A DNA stretch of 64,000 bases from PALSA-612 sp963765295 (GTDB lineage: Bacteria > Actinomycetota > Thermoleophilia > Gaiellales > Gaiellaceae): positions 1-64,000 of the forward strand of contig CAVXVO010000008.1 of the NCBI GenBank assembly GCA_963765295.1, read 5' to 3'. A model generated the notes under the pieces. It worked only from the letters and a program-made list of their open reading frames with translations, searched no databases and had not been told where the DNA came from. Positions within the stretch are counted from its first letter, which is position 1, and every line of letters begins with the position of its first letter. Positions 8,277 through 17,145 of the stretch are shown piece after piece. The translations under genes and the position numbers were made by a program.

Positions 8277-9457
8277 TGGTACTCGAACTCCTCGTCGCCG
8301 ATCGCGACCTCGTCGCCCTCGCGCGCGCCGGCGGCCTTCAGCGCGGCGGCCAACTCGTCCTCGTCCGGCGGCCTGCCGACGACGCGGTAGCCGCGGTCGG
8401 TGCGCAGGATCCGGAACGAGGCGCGGCGCGGCTTCGGCCGGTAGACGAGGAAGTCGGGCACAGCCCCCTCGTCGACGACCGGCTCGGCGGGCGCCGGGAT
8501 CAGGGAGAAGAGCGAGCGCCGGAAGAGCTCCACGCCCTCGCCCGTGGCGCACGAGAGCGGGAAGACGGCGAGGATGCGCTCGTCGTCGACGCCGAGCACC
8601 GGATCGGGCGCGATGTCGATCTTGTTCAGCACGACGATCTGCGGCAGCTCGTCGAGGCCGCCGCCGTAGGCAGCGAGCTCGCCGTCGACCGCGTGGAACT
8701 GCTCCGCGCAGTCACCCGCTGCCGCGTCGATCACGTGCACGAGCACGCGCGCCCGCTCCAGGTGCGCCAGGAACTCGTGGCCGAGCCCGATCCCCTCCGC
8801 GGCGCCTTCGATCAGGCCCGGCACGTCGGCGACGACGAGCTGCCGTCCGTCGGGCGCGTCGACCGTGCCGAGGATGGGCGCAAGCGTCGTGAACGGGTAG
8901 TCGGCGACCTTCGGCTTCGCGTTCGAGATCCGGCGCAGAAGCGACGACTTGCCGGCGTTCGGCTGGCCGACGAGTGCGGCGTCGGCGAGCAGCTTGAGGT
9001 GAAGCTCGACGTCGGCCTCGTCGCCGGGCATCCCGACCTCGGCGAAGCGAGGGGTCTGGCGCGTCGGCGTCGCGAATTGCTTGTTGCCCCGGCCGGCGGC
9101 GCCGCCTCTCGCGACGACGACCCGGGCGCCCGGCCGGGCAAGATCGGCGATCAATTCGCCCGCGTCGTCGCGAACCTCCGTCCCGACCGGAACGAGCAGC
9201 TCGACGTCCCCTCCCGCTGCGCCGTGACGGCCGGTGCCGCCGCCGTGGCCGCCCTTTCCGGCGGCGATCCACCGCCGCGTGCGGAACGCGGACAGGTCGC
9301 GGAGATCCGGGTCGGCGACGAGCACGACCGAGCCGCCAGGCCCGCCGTCTCCCCCGTCCGGGCCGCCCCTGGGGACGTGTTTCTCGCGGCGAAAGCTGAG
9401 CGCTCCGTCGCCGCCGCGGCCGGCGACGACATGGATGCGGGCACGGTCGTTGAACAT
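8273..9457 (-). CDS. obg: Obg/CgtA GTPase
   Basis: 394 residues. Glycine-rich Obg fold at 1-158 (GGDGALSFRREKHVPRGGPD and later glycine repeats), G domain with P-loop GQPNAGKSSLLRR, switch FTTLAPILGT, DVPGLIEGA, NKID, and a C-terminal OCT domain (residues about 320-394, LVYRPKPRR... GYRVVGRPPDEDE). Obg monitors GTP/ppGpp and acts in late 50S assembly. ATG start at 9457; it ends in the coupled overlap with nadD. Confidence 0.95.
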   Translation of the reverse strand: MFNDRARIHVVAGRGGDGALSFRREKHVPRGGPDGGDGGPGGSVVLVADPDLRDLSAFRTRRWIAAGKGGHGGGTGRHGAAGGDVELLVPVGTEVRDDAGELIADLARPGARVVVARGGAAGRGNKQFATPTRQTPRFAEVGMPGDEADVELHLKLLADAALVGQPNAGKSSLLRRISNAKPKVADYPFTTLAPILGTVDAPDGRQLVVADVPGLIEGAAEGIGLGHEFLAHLERARVLVHVIDAAAGDCAEQFHAVDGELAAYGGGLDELPQIVVLNKIDIAPDPVLGVDDERILAVFPLSCATGEGVELFRRSLFSLIPAPAEPVVDEGAVPDFLVYRPKPRRASFRILRTDRGYRVVGRPPDEDELAAALKAAGAREGDEVAIGDEEFEYH

Positions 9458-9476
9458 GCTTCACAGTGTGTCAGCG

Positions 9477-10604
9477 ATGCCGCCGGTGACCGACGAAGCG
9501 ATCGAGTCGCTGCGCCGCTCCGAGTTCACCGTCACCCGCGACTGGGTGTACCTCGACCACGCCACCTTCGGCCCGCTCCCGGCGAGCCATGTCCGGGCGG
9601 CGACGGAGGCGCTCGAACGCACCGCCCGCGACGGCTCGCTCGGACTCGACGGCACCGAGCTCCTCGAGGCCGTGCGGACCGAAGCGGCGACCATGCTGCA
9701 CTGCTCACCGCGGAACGTCTGCCTGACCGGGAGCACGAGCGCGGGCCTCGGCCTGCTCGCCGAGGGGCTCGACTGGCGGGACGGCGACGAGGTCGTCGTG
9801 CACCTGCACGAGTTCGAGGGGTGCCTGGCACCGTTCCTCAACCTCGCCGGCCGGGGCGTCCTCGTCAGGATCGCCCCCGGGCCGGACGAGGTCGAGGACC
9901 TGCTCGGCGACCGGACACGAGCAGTCTGCCTCAGCGTCGTCGACCGGGTGACCGGGGCGCGGGCGCCGGTCGAGGCGATCGCCGCAGCCTGCCGGGCGCG
10001 GGGGATCTGGCTCGCGCTCGACGCGGCGCAGGCGATGGGCGTGCTCGCGCTCGACGCTCCGGCGCTCGGCGCCGACATCCTCTCCGCGCACGGCTACAAG
10101 TTCCTGCTCTCGGGCTTCGGCCTTGCCTCGACGTACTGCTCCGACCGGGCGATCGCCGAATTGCGAGTCCCACGGGCCGGCTGGAAGAACGCGCGTGTGC
10201 GCCGGGACGGGACCGGACTCTCGATCGCGTTCGACGACACCGCCGCCCGGTTCGAGCCGACCATGAGCTCGCTCGCCGTCCTCGCGGGCATGCGCGAGTC
10301 GCTGCGGCTCCTGAACGGTGTCGACGAGTTCGAGCGCGAGCGGCGTGCGCTCGCCGCCGCGGAAGCGATCGCGACACACCTTCGCTCTTTCGGCTACGAG
10401 CTGCCCGGGTCCGCCCGCATCGAGTCGCGGTCGGCGATCGTCTCTGCACGCCATCCGTCCGTCGAGGCCGACGAGTTCGTTCGAAGCCTTCGAGCCGCGA
10501 ACGTCGTGACCGCGGCCGTCGACGGCAGCCTTCGCCTCTCGACTCACTTCTACACGTCGGCTGCGGACCTCTCGGCGCTCTTCGCCGCGCTTCCCGCCGC
10601 CTAG
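9477..10604 (+). CDS. Class V aminotransferase / cysteine-desulfurase-like PLP enzyme
   Basis: About 375 residues, fold type I. WVYLDHATFGPLPASHVRAA is the N-terminal signature, LTGSTSAGLGLLAEGL the cofactor phosphate region, LALDAAQAMGVLAL carries the Asp that holds the pyridine nitrogen, and SAHGYKFLLSGFG holds the Schiff-base lysine. No conserved Cys loop typical of NifS/SufS desulfurases is visible, so kynureninase-, isopenicillin-epimerase- or selenocysteine-lyase-like chemistry are all possible. Start ATG 9477 chosen; an ATG at 9456 would collide with the divergent obg start. Its stop directly abuts the stop of the next, convergent gene. Confidence 0.75.
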   Translation: MPPVTDEAIESLRRSEFTVTRDWVYLDHATFGPLPASHVRAATEALERTARDGSLGLDGTELLEAVRTEAATMLHCSPRNVCLTGSTSAGLGLLAEGLDWRDGDEVVVHLHEFEGCLAPFLNLAGRGVLVRIAPGPDEVEDLLGDRTRAVCLSVVDRVTGARAPVEAIAAACRARGIWLALDAAQAMGVLALDAPALGADILSAHGYKFLLSGFGLASTYCSDRAIAELRVPRAGWKNARVRRDGTGLSIAFDDTAARFEPTMSSLAVLAGMRESLRLLNGVDEFERERRALAAAEAIATHLRSFGYELPGSARIESRSAIVSARHPSVEADEFVRSLRAANVVTAAVDGSLRLSTHFYTSAADLSALFAALPAA

Positions 10605-11555
10605 CTACCGGGGGATCGCGACCGGGACGCCGTCGACGACGAGCTCCGGCTCCGAGAAGACACAGTCGACGTGGATCGCCGCGGCGTTGTCGCCGCCGTA
10701 CGGGCCGAGATTGCTGCCGATCGCCACGTGGGCGGTACCGGCGGCCTTCTCGTCGAACATGACGTGGCCGCGCGGGCGAAGGGCCGGGTTGAGCCCGATG
10801 CCGAGCTCGGCGATCACATCCGCGCCTTCGCCCGCCTCGTCGACCAGGCGCCGGAGCGCGGCACCCGCCTCGCCGCCGTCGATCGAGACGGCCCGCCCGC
10901 CCTCGAAGCGCAGCACGACAGGCTCGGCCAGCAGCTCCTCCCGCGGCCCCCACGGAATGGTCAGATCGACGACGAGCGCACCGTCCGCGCCGTCGGCGTG
11001 CGGCGCGATGCAGATCTCCCCGCCGGGAAAGTTGGCAACGCCGCCGGGCTCGAGCGGCAGTGCGTCGGTCACCCACGGACGACCGGCGACCCGGAGCGTG
11101 AGATCGGTGCCCGCGGCACCGAGGATCCGCAGCTCGCGGGCATCCTCGACGGCGGACAGAAGCTCCCGCGCCTGCGGCGCGACGTCCGGAAACGGCTCCG
11201 ACAGCTCGCCGCGCAGCGTCGGGTGGTCGATGTCGGACGAGCTCAGAGCGCGCCCGCCGTGTACGAGCAGCGCGTCGAGCAGCGCGCGCCGCGCCGACTG
11301 CTCCTCGACGTACGAGTACCGGAGGAGCCCGATCGACACGTCTGCCCACGCCGCGCTGTCCAGCAGCTCGGGCGTGGGCTCGAGCAGTGGGCGTTGCGCC
11401 GGGAAGCGGGCGACCCGTACCTCGGCGCCGGCGGCGCGACCTGCCTCGGCGAGCTCCTCGCCCTCCGCGGCAAACGGCTCGTCGACGACGACCCGCAGCC
11501 GCTCTCCAGGCCGCACGCCTGCAGCCGCGAGGTAGTTCAGGCACCAGCCGGACAC
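10605..11555 (-). CDS. M29-family (AmpS-like) aminopeptidase
   Basis: 316 residues from GTG 11555. C-terminal half shows the thermophilic aminopeptidase metal-site pattern: GGVANFPGGEICIAPHADGA, LGIGLNPALRP, FDEKAAGTAHVAIGSNLGP and NAAAIHVDCVF. The N-terminal half is shorter than usual for M29 (about 370-410 residues). The M29 family uses a two-metal centre and removes N-terminal residues. It is paralogous to, and divergent from, the next gene. The longer open frame upstream runs into the partner's coding region and is not supported. Confidence 0.75.
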   Translation of the reverse strand: MSGWCLNYLAAAGVRPGERLRVVVDEPFAAEGEELAEAGRAAGAEVRVARFPAQRPLLEPTPELLDSAAWADVSIGLLRYSYVEEQSARRALLDALLVHGGRALSSSDIDHPTLRGELSEPFPDVAPQARELLSAVEDARELRILGAAGTDLTLRVAGRPWVTDALPLEPGGVANFPGGEICIAPHADGADGALVVDLTIPWGPREELLAEPVVLRFEGGRAVSIDGGEAGAALRRLVDEAGEGADVIAELGIGLNPALRPRGHVMFDEKAAGTAHVAIGSNLGPYGGDNAAAIHVDCVFSEPELVVDGVPVAIPR

Positions 11556-11577
11556 GCGCCTGTGATCATAGGACGCC

Positions 11578-12669
11578 GTGAACGCGCAACCCTCACGCGT
11601 CGAGCAACTCGCCGAACTGCTCGTCGGGCGTTCGCTCGGCGTCGAGGCGGGCTGGCAGGTCATGGTCACAGCGACACCGCTTGCGCGGCCGCTCGTCGAG
11701 GAGCTCGTCCGTGCGATCGCACGGCGCGGCGCCTACCCGCTCGTTCGGCTCTCGTTCACGGATCTCGAGCTCGTGCCGCTCGAGACCGTCTGGGCGGAGG
11801 AGGCGCCGGAGGAGCTGCTGGCCGTGCCCGCGCCGAGCGACGTGCGCACGCGAAAGGAGATCGACGCACGCGTGATCCTGTTCTCGGCGGAGAACGTGTA
11901 CGCCGGTTCCGATCTCCCGGCCGCACGGCGCATGGCGCTCCGCGCCGGGGCGCGCGCCGCGATCGATCCCGCCGCCGAGATGCGAAAGCCGTGGGTCTCG
12001 TGTCCGTTCCCGACCCAGGCGCTCGCGCAGGAGGCGGGACTCAGCCTGCGGGCGTACGAGGACGTCCTGTACGCGGCCTGCCTCCGCGACTGGGACGCGG
12101 AGGGCGAGCGGATGCGCCGCTACGCGGCGCGCTTCGACGACGCCGAGCTCGTGCGCATCGTCGGCCCCGAAACCGATCTCACCCTCTCGCTCGCCGGTCG
12201 CCGCGGCGAGATCGACGACGGGCACAGGAACATGCCCGGCGGGGAGTTCTTCTACTCGCCGGTCGAGGATTCAGCCGAGGGCGTGATCACCTTCGGCGAG
12301 TACGCGGCCACGTACCTCGGCCGGCGGTACGAAGGGATCAGGCTCCGGTTCGAGGGTGGCCGCATCGTCGACGCCTCGGCGCGCGCGGGTGAGGACAACC
12401 TCCTCGCCGTCCTCGACACCGACGACGGCGCGCGCAGGCTCGGCGAACTCGGCATCGGCTGCAACCAGGGCATTCCGCGACACGTACAGCACATGTGGTG
12501 GGACGAGAAGATCGCCGGGACCGTCCACCTCGCGCTCGGCCAGAGCTTTCCATCCATCGGCGGGCTGAACGAGAGCGCGATCCACTGGGACATCGTCAAG
12601 GACGTCTCGCAGGGCCGTATCGAACTGGACGGGACGACCGTCCAGGAGCACGGCGAGTGGCTGATCTGA
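11578..12669 (+). CDS. M29-family aminopeptidase
   Basis: 363 residues from GTG 11578. Contains RNMPGGEFFYSPVEDSAEGV (metal ligand Glu), ELGIGCNQGIPRHVQHMWWD, DEKIAGTVHLALGQSFPS and NESAIHWDIVKD, the family's ligand and catalytic Glu/Tyr/His segments. It starts only 22 nt from the start of the divergent paralogue, too close for two separate conventional promoters upstream of both. Its stop nearly abuts rpmA on the other strand. Confidence 0.85.
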   Translation: MNAQPSRVEQLAELLVGRSLGVEAGWQVMVTATPLARPLVEELVRAIARRGAYPLVRLSFTDLELVPLETVWAEEAPEELLAVPAPSDVRTRKEIDARVILFSAENVYAGSDLPAARRMALRAGARAAIDPAAEMRKPWVSCPFPTQALAQEAGLSLRAYEDVLYAACLRDWDAEGERMRRYAARFDDAELVRIVGPETDLTLSLAGRRGEIDDGHRNMPGGEFFYSPVEDSAEGVITFGEYAATYLGRRYEGIRLRFEGGRIVDASARAGEDNLLAVLDTDDGARRLGELGIGCNQGIPRHVQHMWWDEKIAGTVHLALGQSFPSIGGLNESAIHWDIVKDVSQGRIELDGTTVQEHGEWLI

Positions 12670-12670
12670 G

Positions 12671-12934
12671 TTAGCTCGCGGCTTCGGCTTCGCCGACTTC
12701 GACGAAGCGGCGCTCGCCGCTCTGCCGGAAGGCGACCGTGCCCGGGCGGGTCGCGAAGATCGTGTGGTCGCGACCGAGACCGGTGCCGGGGCCGGGGCGG
12801 AACCGGGTTCCGCGCTGGCGGACGATGATCATCCCGGCCTTGACCTCCTGGCCGGAGAAGATCTTCACGCCCAGCATCTTCGGCTTCGAGTCGCGGCCGT
12901 TCCGCGACGACCCGAGTCCCTTCTTGTGCGCCAT
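12671..12934 (-). CDS. rpmA: 50S ribosomal protein bL27
   Basis: 87 residues beginning AHKKGLGSSRNGRDSKPKML, with IIVRQRGTRFRPG and GRDHTIFATRPGTVAF as in all bL27; its N-terminus reaches the peptidyl transferase centre. The ATG overlaps the natural rplU stop (TAATG), so the pair is translationally coupled. In the sequence as given, a frameshift in rplU makes rplU and rpmA one continuous frame, which I treat as artificial. Confidence 0.95.
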   Translation of the reverse strand: MAHKKGLGSSRNGRDSKPKMLGVKIFSGQEVKAGMIIVRQRGTRFRPGPGTGLGRDHTIFATRPGTVAFRQSGERRFVEVGEAEAAS

Positions 12935-13462
12935 TACTCCGCTCCCTCGCTGTCGGCCTTCGGCTCCTCGGCAGGAGCCTTCGGCTTGCGCGGCTGCCGC
13001 AGGCTTCGGCTTCGCTGCGGGCTTCGGCTTCGCTGCGGGCCTCGGCTTGGCGGTTGCCGCCTCGGCCGTCGCGGACTTCGCGGCGGCGGGCTTCGGCTTC
13101 GCAGCAACGGCCGGCTTCTCGGCCGAGGCCTTCTCGGCGGCAGGCTTCGCGGCCGCCTTCGCCGCTCCGATCGCGGTGATCTCGATCTGCGTCAGCTTCG
13201 CCCGGTGGCCGGTGTGCCGCCGGTACCCGGTGCGCTTCTTGTACTTGCCGATCCGGATCTTCTCGCCGAGCGTCCCGCCGAGCACCTTCGCAGTCACCTG
13301 CGTCCCTGTCGGCGAGAAATCGGCCTTGCCGTCGCCCCCGACGAAGAGCACTGCCGGGTGGAACGTCTTGCCGTCATCGTGCGCGAGCCGGTCCACGACG
13401 AGGCGTTGCCCCTCCTGGACGCGGTACTGCTTCCCGCCGAGTGAGATGATCGCGTAGGTCAT
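12934..13462 (-). CDS. rplU: 50S ribosomal protein bL21 with Lys/Ala/Pro tail, +1 frameshift near the end
   Basis: The conserved bL21 core (AIISLGGKQYRVQEGQRLVV ... GEKIRIGKYKKRTGYRRHTG ... KLTQIEITAI) spans residues 2-105. It is followed by a long low-complexity tail of A-K-P repeats (KPKPAAKPKPAA-type), an extension seen in some actinobacteria. At about 12988 one extra base shifts the frame; without it the tail ends KPKAPAEEPKADSEGAE and a TAA at 12936-12934 that overlaps the rpmA ATG. As written, no stop separates bL21 from bL27. Start ATG 13462. Confidence 0.92.
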
Positions 13463-13521
13463 GTCCCGAGCCTCTTAAGCGTGCAAATGCGGGCACGTCT
13501 TGCCCGCCGCGCCAGTGTAGC

Positions 13522-16320
13522 TCATTGTTCCGGGCCCGACTCGGGGGCAGCCGCAGGCGCTTTGCGGCGCCGCCTACCGCCGCGGGAGCCGCGGCGCGTC
13601 TTCTTCTTCTTCGGCTCGCCGTCGGCGGGCGCGTCGGTGTCCGGCACGGCTTCGGGCTCCTCGGCGTCCGGCTCACCGGTGCCGTCCGCCGCCGCTTCCG
13701 GCGCCGGTTCGCCCGAACCGGTACGCCGGCGCGAGCGTGAGCGGCGTTTGCGTGCGGGCTGATCGCCGTTCTCGGAGAGGTCGTCGCCGCCCAGAGACGG
13801 GTCGGGAAGGTGAATCCGCGGCCCTTCGGAGAACGGCTCCTCGACTTCGACCTCTGCCGCGTCCTGCTCCGGGCCGGCGCCGTTTTCGGAGCCGGCGGCA
13901 GCCGCAGCGGGCTTGCGCCGACGCCGCCCACCACGCGACCCGCGGCGGGTGCGCTTGCGGGGCGCCGCGCCGGCGGCTCCCTCCTCGGCAGCGACCCCCT
14001 CGACAGCGTCCTCCTCAACCGCGTCCTCCTCGACCGCGTCCTCCTCGGCGTCGTCCGCCTCTGCCTCCGGCTCGGCCTCGACCGGCTCGGACACGTCGAC
14101 CGCGTCCTCCGGCTCGGTCGATGCGGCTGCCGGCTCCGCGCCCTTGCGCGCGGCGGCCCGGGTCGGCTTCTCGGCGAGGCCTTCCGCCGTGATCGGCTCC
14201 ATCCCCGGCGCCTGCTTGACCGGCGCACCGTCGACGAGGCTCGCGTAGATCGTCCCGTCGAGGACGCGCTCGACCCGTACCTTGACCTTCTTGCCGACGA
14301 GCCGGGCTGCATCGCCGACGCAGACCTCGTAACCGTCGAGCTTGCCGGCCGCTGCGCCCGAGTCGTGCAGGGCGATCTCGCCGAGCTTGACGTCGATCTC
14401 CTGCCCGTCCTTGTACTGCGACTGCGGCTGGAGCTTCTCGAGCGTGCCCTTGTCGAGGACGGCGAAGTGGTCGAGCGGCACGCCTTCCTTGCCCTCGGGC
14501 AGGAAGACGCGCTTCGTCGCGGCCTCGATCTCCTTCAGCCGCTCGGCGCCCGGGCCGATCAGCATCGCAGCGACGTGGGCGTTCAGCTCGACCTTGAACG
14601 CCTTCGTCCGCGGGCTCTGTGCCGCAAGGGCACGTAGCTTCCGCTCGGCGTCCACGGCCTGCGACGCCTCGGAGACGACGATCCCGTCACCTGCGCAGGT
14701 CGGGCAGCGCTTGGTCAGGATCTCCCGCGGCCCGTCGGTGACGTTCTGGCGCGTCATCTCAACGAGGCCGAGCGGCGAGATCTCGACCACGTACGTCTTC
14801 GTCCGGTCGCGCTCGAGCTCCTGCTTCAGCTCCTCCTCCACCTGCTCCCGGTTCTTCGGGTTCGCCATGTCGATGAAGTCGATGACGATGATCCCGCCGA
14901 TGTCGCGGAGCCGGAGCTGGCGGACGACCTCCTTGACGGCCTCGAGGTTGTTCTTGGTGATCGTGTCCTCGAGCCGCGCGCCCGAGGTCTTCGAGCGGGA
15001 GCCGACGAAGCGGCCGGTGTTGACGTCGATGACGGTGAACGCCTCGGCGTAGTCGAAGATGAGATAGCCGCCGGACGGCAGGTCGACGCGGCGGTTGAGC
15101 GTCGAGCGGATCTCGGCGTCGACGCCGGAGGCCTCGAACAGCGGCTCCTTCTCCCGGTAGCGCACGACCCGATCTGCCATGTGCGGAGAGGTCTTCTTCA
15201 GGTAGCCGACGATGCGCTTGTACGTGAGGTCGTCGTCGACGAGCGCCTTCTCGAAGTCTCCGGTGAACAGGTCGCGGATGACCCGCAGAGGAAGCTCGGC
15301 CTCGTTGTAGATCAGGGCCGGCGCCGTCGACTTCTTGGCGCGCGCCTGGATCTCCTTCCAGATCTTCTCGAGGAAGCGGATGTCGCGCTCGACGTCCTCC
15401 TCGGAGGCGCCCTCGGCGGCCGTGCGGACGATCACGCCGCCCTTCGGAAGCTCGATCCGCTTGAGGATGTCGCGCAGACGTGCGCGCTCGTCGTCGTCGA
15501 GCCGACGCGAGACGCCGATGCCCTCGCCCTGCGGGACGTAGACGACGAAGCGCCCGGGCAGCGAGATCTCGGTCGTGAGCCGCGCGCCCTTCGTCTTCAT
15601 CGGGTCCTTGACCGCCTGGACGAGGATCTCCTCACCGCGGCTGATCAGATCCTGGATGCGGCGACCGTGGCGGCGGCCCTCGAGCTCGGGACCGACGATC
15701 TCGTCGACGTAGAGGAACCCGTTCTTCTCCAGGCCGATCTCGACGAACGCCGCCTCCATGCCCGGCAGGACGTTGTCGACGACGCCCTTGTAGACGTTGC
15801 CCGCAATCGAACGGCGGCCGGGGCGCTCGAGGTACACCTCGGCGACGCGGTCGTCCTCGAGGACGGCGACACGCTGCTCGCTCACGTTCACGGAGACGAG
15901 CAGCTCGCGCTTCGCCGCCGGAAGCGGCTTGCGCGCCTGCTGGCGGCGACGCGGCTCGGTGCGGCGCGCGCGCGGCTTCGATGTCCTCGCCGGCCTGTCC
16001 GGCCTGTCCGGCTTGTCCTGCTTCTCCGGCTTGTCCGCCTTCGCGGACGGCCTGCGGCGACCGGCTGCGGCCGGCTCGGACTCGGACTCGGCGGTTTCGC
16101 CGGTCGAGGCGGCGACGGTGCGTTTACGTCCCTTGCCGCCGCGGTTTCCGCGGCGACGGCGACGACGGGCCGCCTGGGTGCTCCCGGCGGCGGTGTCGGG
16201 CTCTGCTACAGCAGCAGGCCCGTCGGCGTCCTTCTGCTCGATGTCCCCTTGCTTGGGGGTCGTTTCGACACTGGCCGGCTCAGATCTCTGAGCACGGCGT
16301 CGGAACCAAGGCAATGGCAA
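13522..16320 (-). CDS. rne: Ribonuclease E/G family endoribonuclease
   Basis: 932 residues. Basic disordered N-terminus (1-150, with RRRRRRGNRGGKGRKR), an S1 domain (ELLVSVNVSEQRVAV ... VYKGVVDNVLPGMEAAFVEI), the catalytic DNase I-like domain with metal Asp residues in FTVIDVNTGRF and GGIIVIDFIDM, and a zinc-link KRCPTCAGDG. A TRAM-like segment (GKKVKVRVERVLDGTIYASL, about 650-690) follows. The tail alternates acidic stretches with two copies of TRRGSRGGRRRRK, suggesting RNA binding or a degradosome scaffold. It begins with TTG 16320 behind AAGGAG at 8 nt. It processes rRNA and turns over mRNA and lies upstream of rplU as in many actinobacteria. Confidence 0.93.
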   Translation of the reverse strand: MPLPWFRRRAQRSEPASVETTPKQGDIEQKDADGPAAVAEPDTAAGSTQAARRRRRRGNRGGKGRKRTVAASTGETAESESEPAAAGRRRPSAKADKPEKQDKPDRPDRPARTSKPRARRTEPRRRQQARKPLPAAKRELLVSVNVSEQRVAVLEDDRVAEVYLERPGRRSIAGNVYKGVVDNVLPGMEAAFVEIGLEKNGFLYVDEIVGPELEGRRHGRRIQDLISRGEEILVQAVKDPMKTKGARLTTEISLPGRFVVYVPQGEGIGVSRRLDDDERARLRDILKRIELPKGGVIVRTAAEGASEEDVERDIRFLEKIWKEIQARAKKSTAPALIYNEAELPLRVIRDLFTGDFEKALVDDDLTYKRIVGYLKKTSPHMADRVVRYREKEPLFEASGVDAEIRSTLNRRVDLPSGGYLIFDYAEAFTVIDVNTGRFVGSRSKTSGARLEDTITKNNLEAVKEVVRQLRLRDIGGIIVIDFIDMANPKNREQVEEELKQELERDRTKTYVVEISPLGLVEMTRQNVTDGPREILTKRCPTCAGDGIVVSEASQAVDAERKLRALAAQSPRTKAFKVELNAHVAAMLIGPGAERLKEIEAATKRVFLPEGKEGVPLDHFAVLDKGTLEKLQPQSQYKDGQEIDVKLGEIALHDSGAAAGKLDGYEVCVGDAARLVGKKVKVRVERVLDGTIYASLVDGAPVKQAPGMEPITAEGLAEKPTRAAARKGAEPAAASTEPEDAVDVSEPVEAEPEAEADDAEEDAVEEDAVEEDAVEGVAAEEGAAGAAPRKRTRRGSRGGRRRRKPAAAAAGSENGAGPEQDAAEVEVEEPFSEGPRIHLPDPSLGGDDLSENGDQPARKRRSRSRRRTGSGEPAPEAAADGTGEPDAEEPEAVPDTDAPADGEPKKKKTRRGSRGGRRRRKAPAAAPESGPEQ

Positions 16321-16473
16321 CTGAATTCTCCTTCGTGGGAAGCGCGCGCGCGGCCATGGGCCGAAACCAGGAGGGTTGATACGCGCAGCGCGTTCCGATC
16401 AGACAACAATGGATAAACCTCGCCGTCAGCGTAGCAGTGCGGGTCGGCGAGCCGGTCCCGGCGACCCGGCGGC

Positions 16474-16695
16474 TCAGGCCGCGGTTGCGGGCTTCAGCTT
16501 CGCGCGGCGCGCGCCCAGGGCGCGGAGACGCTGGTTGAGTCGGGCCCACGCCCATGGCTCGACCTCGCGGTAGCGCGTGACCGACTGGTTCCGCGTCGAC
16601 TCGAGGTACTCGAACCAGGCGTCGGCCTCCTCGATCTCGAGGAGCTCCTCCGCTTCCTGGATCGACCGGGCGAGAGCGTTGTCGTGATCGTCCAC
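16474..16695 (-). CDS. Small acidic/helical protein, function unknown
   Basis: 73 residues from GTG 16695: an N-terminal acidic helix (NALARSIQEAEELLEIEEAD) and a basic C-terminus (LNQRLRALGARRAKLKPA). No recognised domain, no membrane segment. It is read toward rne with 153 bp between; the longer frame upstream overlaps the plus-strand decarboxylase-like gene and is not supported. Confidence 0.6.
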   Translation of the reverse strand: MDDHDNALARSIQEAEELLEIEEADAWFEYLESTRNQSVTRYREVEPWAWARLNQRLRALGARRAKLKPATAA

Positions 16696-16746
16696 GGCCG
16701 CGATAGTCGGACCCGGGTCGGACGGCGGTGTACCCTCGATCGCGCA

Positions 16747-17145
16747 GTGGCGGACGATCGGTACGACCGGGGATGGGAGCGCCTGCGCGAACTGGCCGGC
16801 GAGCAGGGCGAGCGGGCGATCGAGGGCGTTCGCGACGTCTCCCCCGATCTGGCGCGCTACGTGGTCGAGTTCGGCTACGGCGACGTCTACCGCAGGCAGG
16901 GGCTGGACGACCGGACGCGGCAGCTGGCGGCGATCTCGGCACTGACCGCGCTCGGCGGGGCGGAGCCACAGCTCGAGTACCACATCGGCATCGCCCTGAA
17001 CGTCGGTGTCGAGCCGGCCGAGATCGTCGAGACGATCATCCACCTTGCACCCTTCCTCGGGTTTGCCCGAACCCTCAACGCCGCGCGCTCGGCGAAGCGG
17101 GTCTTCGCGGCCCGCGGGATCTCGCCGCCGGGCCGGACCGAATAG
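16747..17145 (+). CDS. Carboxymuconolactone decarboxylase family protein
   Basis: 132 residues, all-helical AhpD-like fold: LARYVVEFGYGDVYRR, LDDRTRQLAAISALTALGGA, PQLEYHIGIALNVGVEPAEI and VETIIHLAPFLGFARTLNA. There is no C-x-x-C pair as in peroxidase-type AhpD, so the gamma-carboxymuconolactone decarboxylase-like branch is more likely; substrate unknown. GTG 16747 chosen as the start because the sequence before it is the shadow of the divergent gene. Its stop abuts the stop of the convergent GGDEF-EAL gene with no bases between. Confidence 0.75.
   Translation: MADDRYDRGWERLRELAGEQGERAIEGVRDVSPDLARYVVEFGYGDVYRRQGLDDRTRQLAAISALTALGGAEPQLEYHIGIALNVGVEPAEIVETIIHLAPFLGFARTLNAARSAKRVFAARGISPPGRTE

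Noticed and set aside
7664..10762. Very long plus-strand open frame (over 1000 codons)
   Set aside because: Arg/Pro-rich antisense shadow of obg and nadD; no domain, and real genes explain the region.
13374..14312. Minus-strand open frame of 312 codons inside rne
   Set aside because: Arg/Ser-rich shadow of the acidic-basic tail of RNase E/G.
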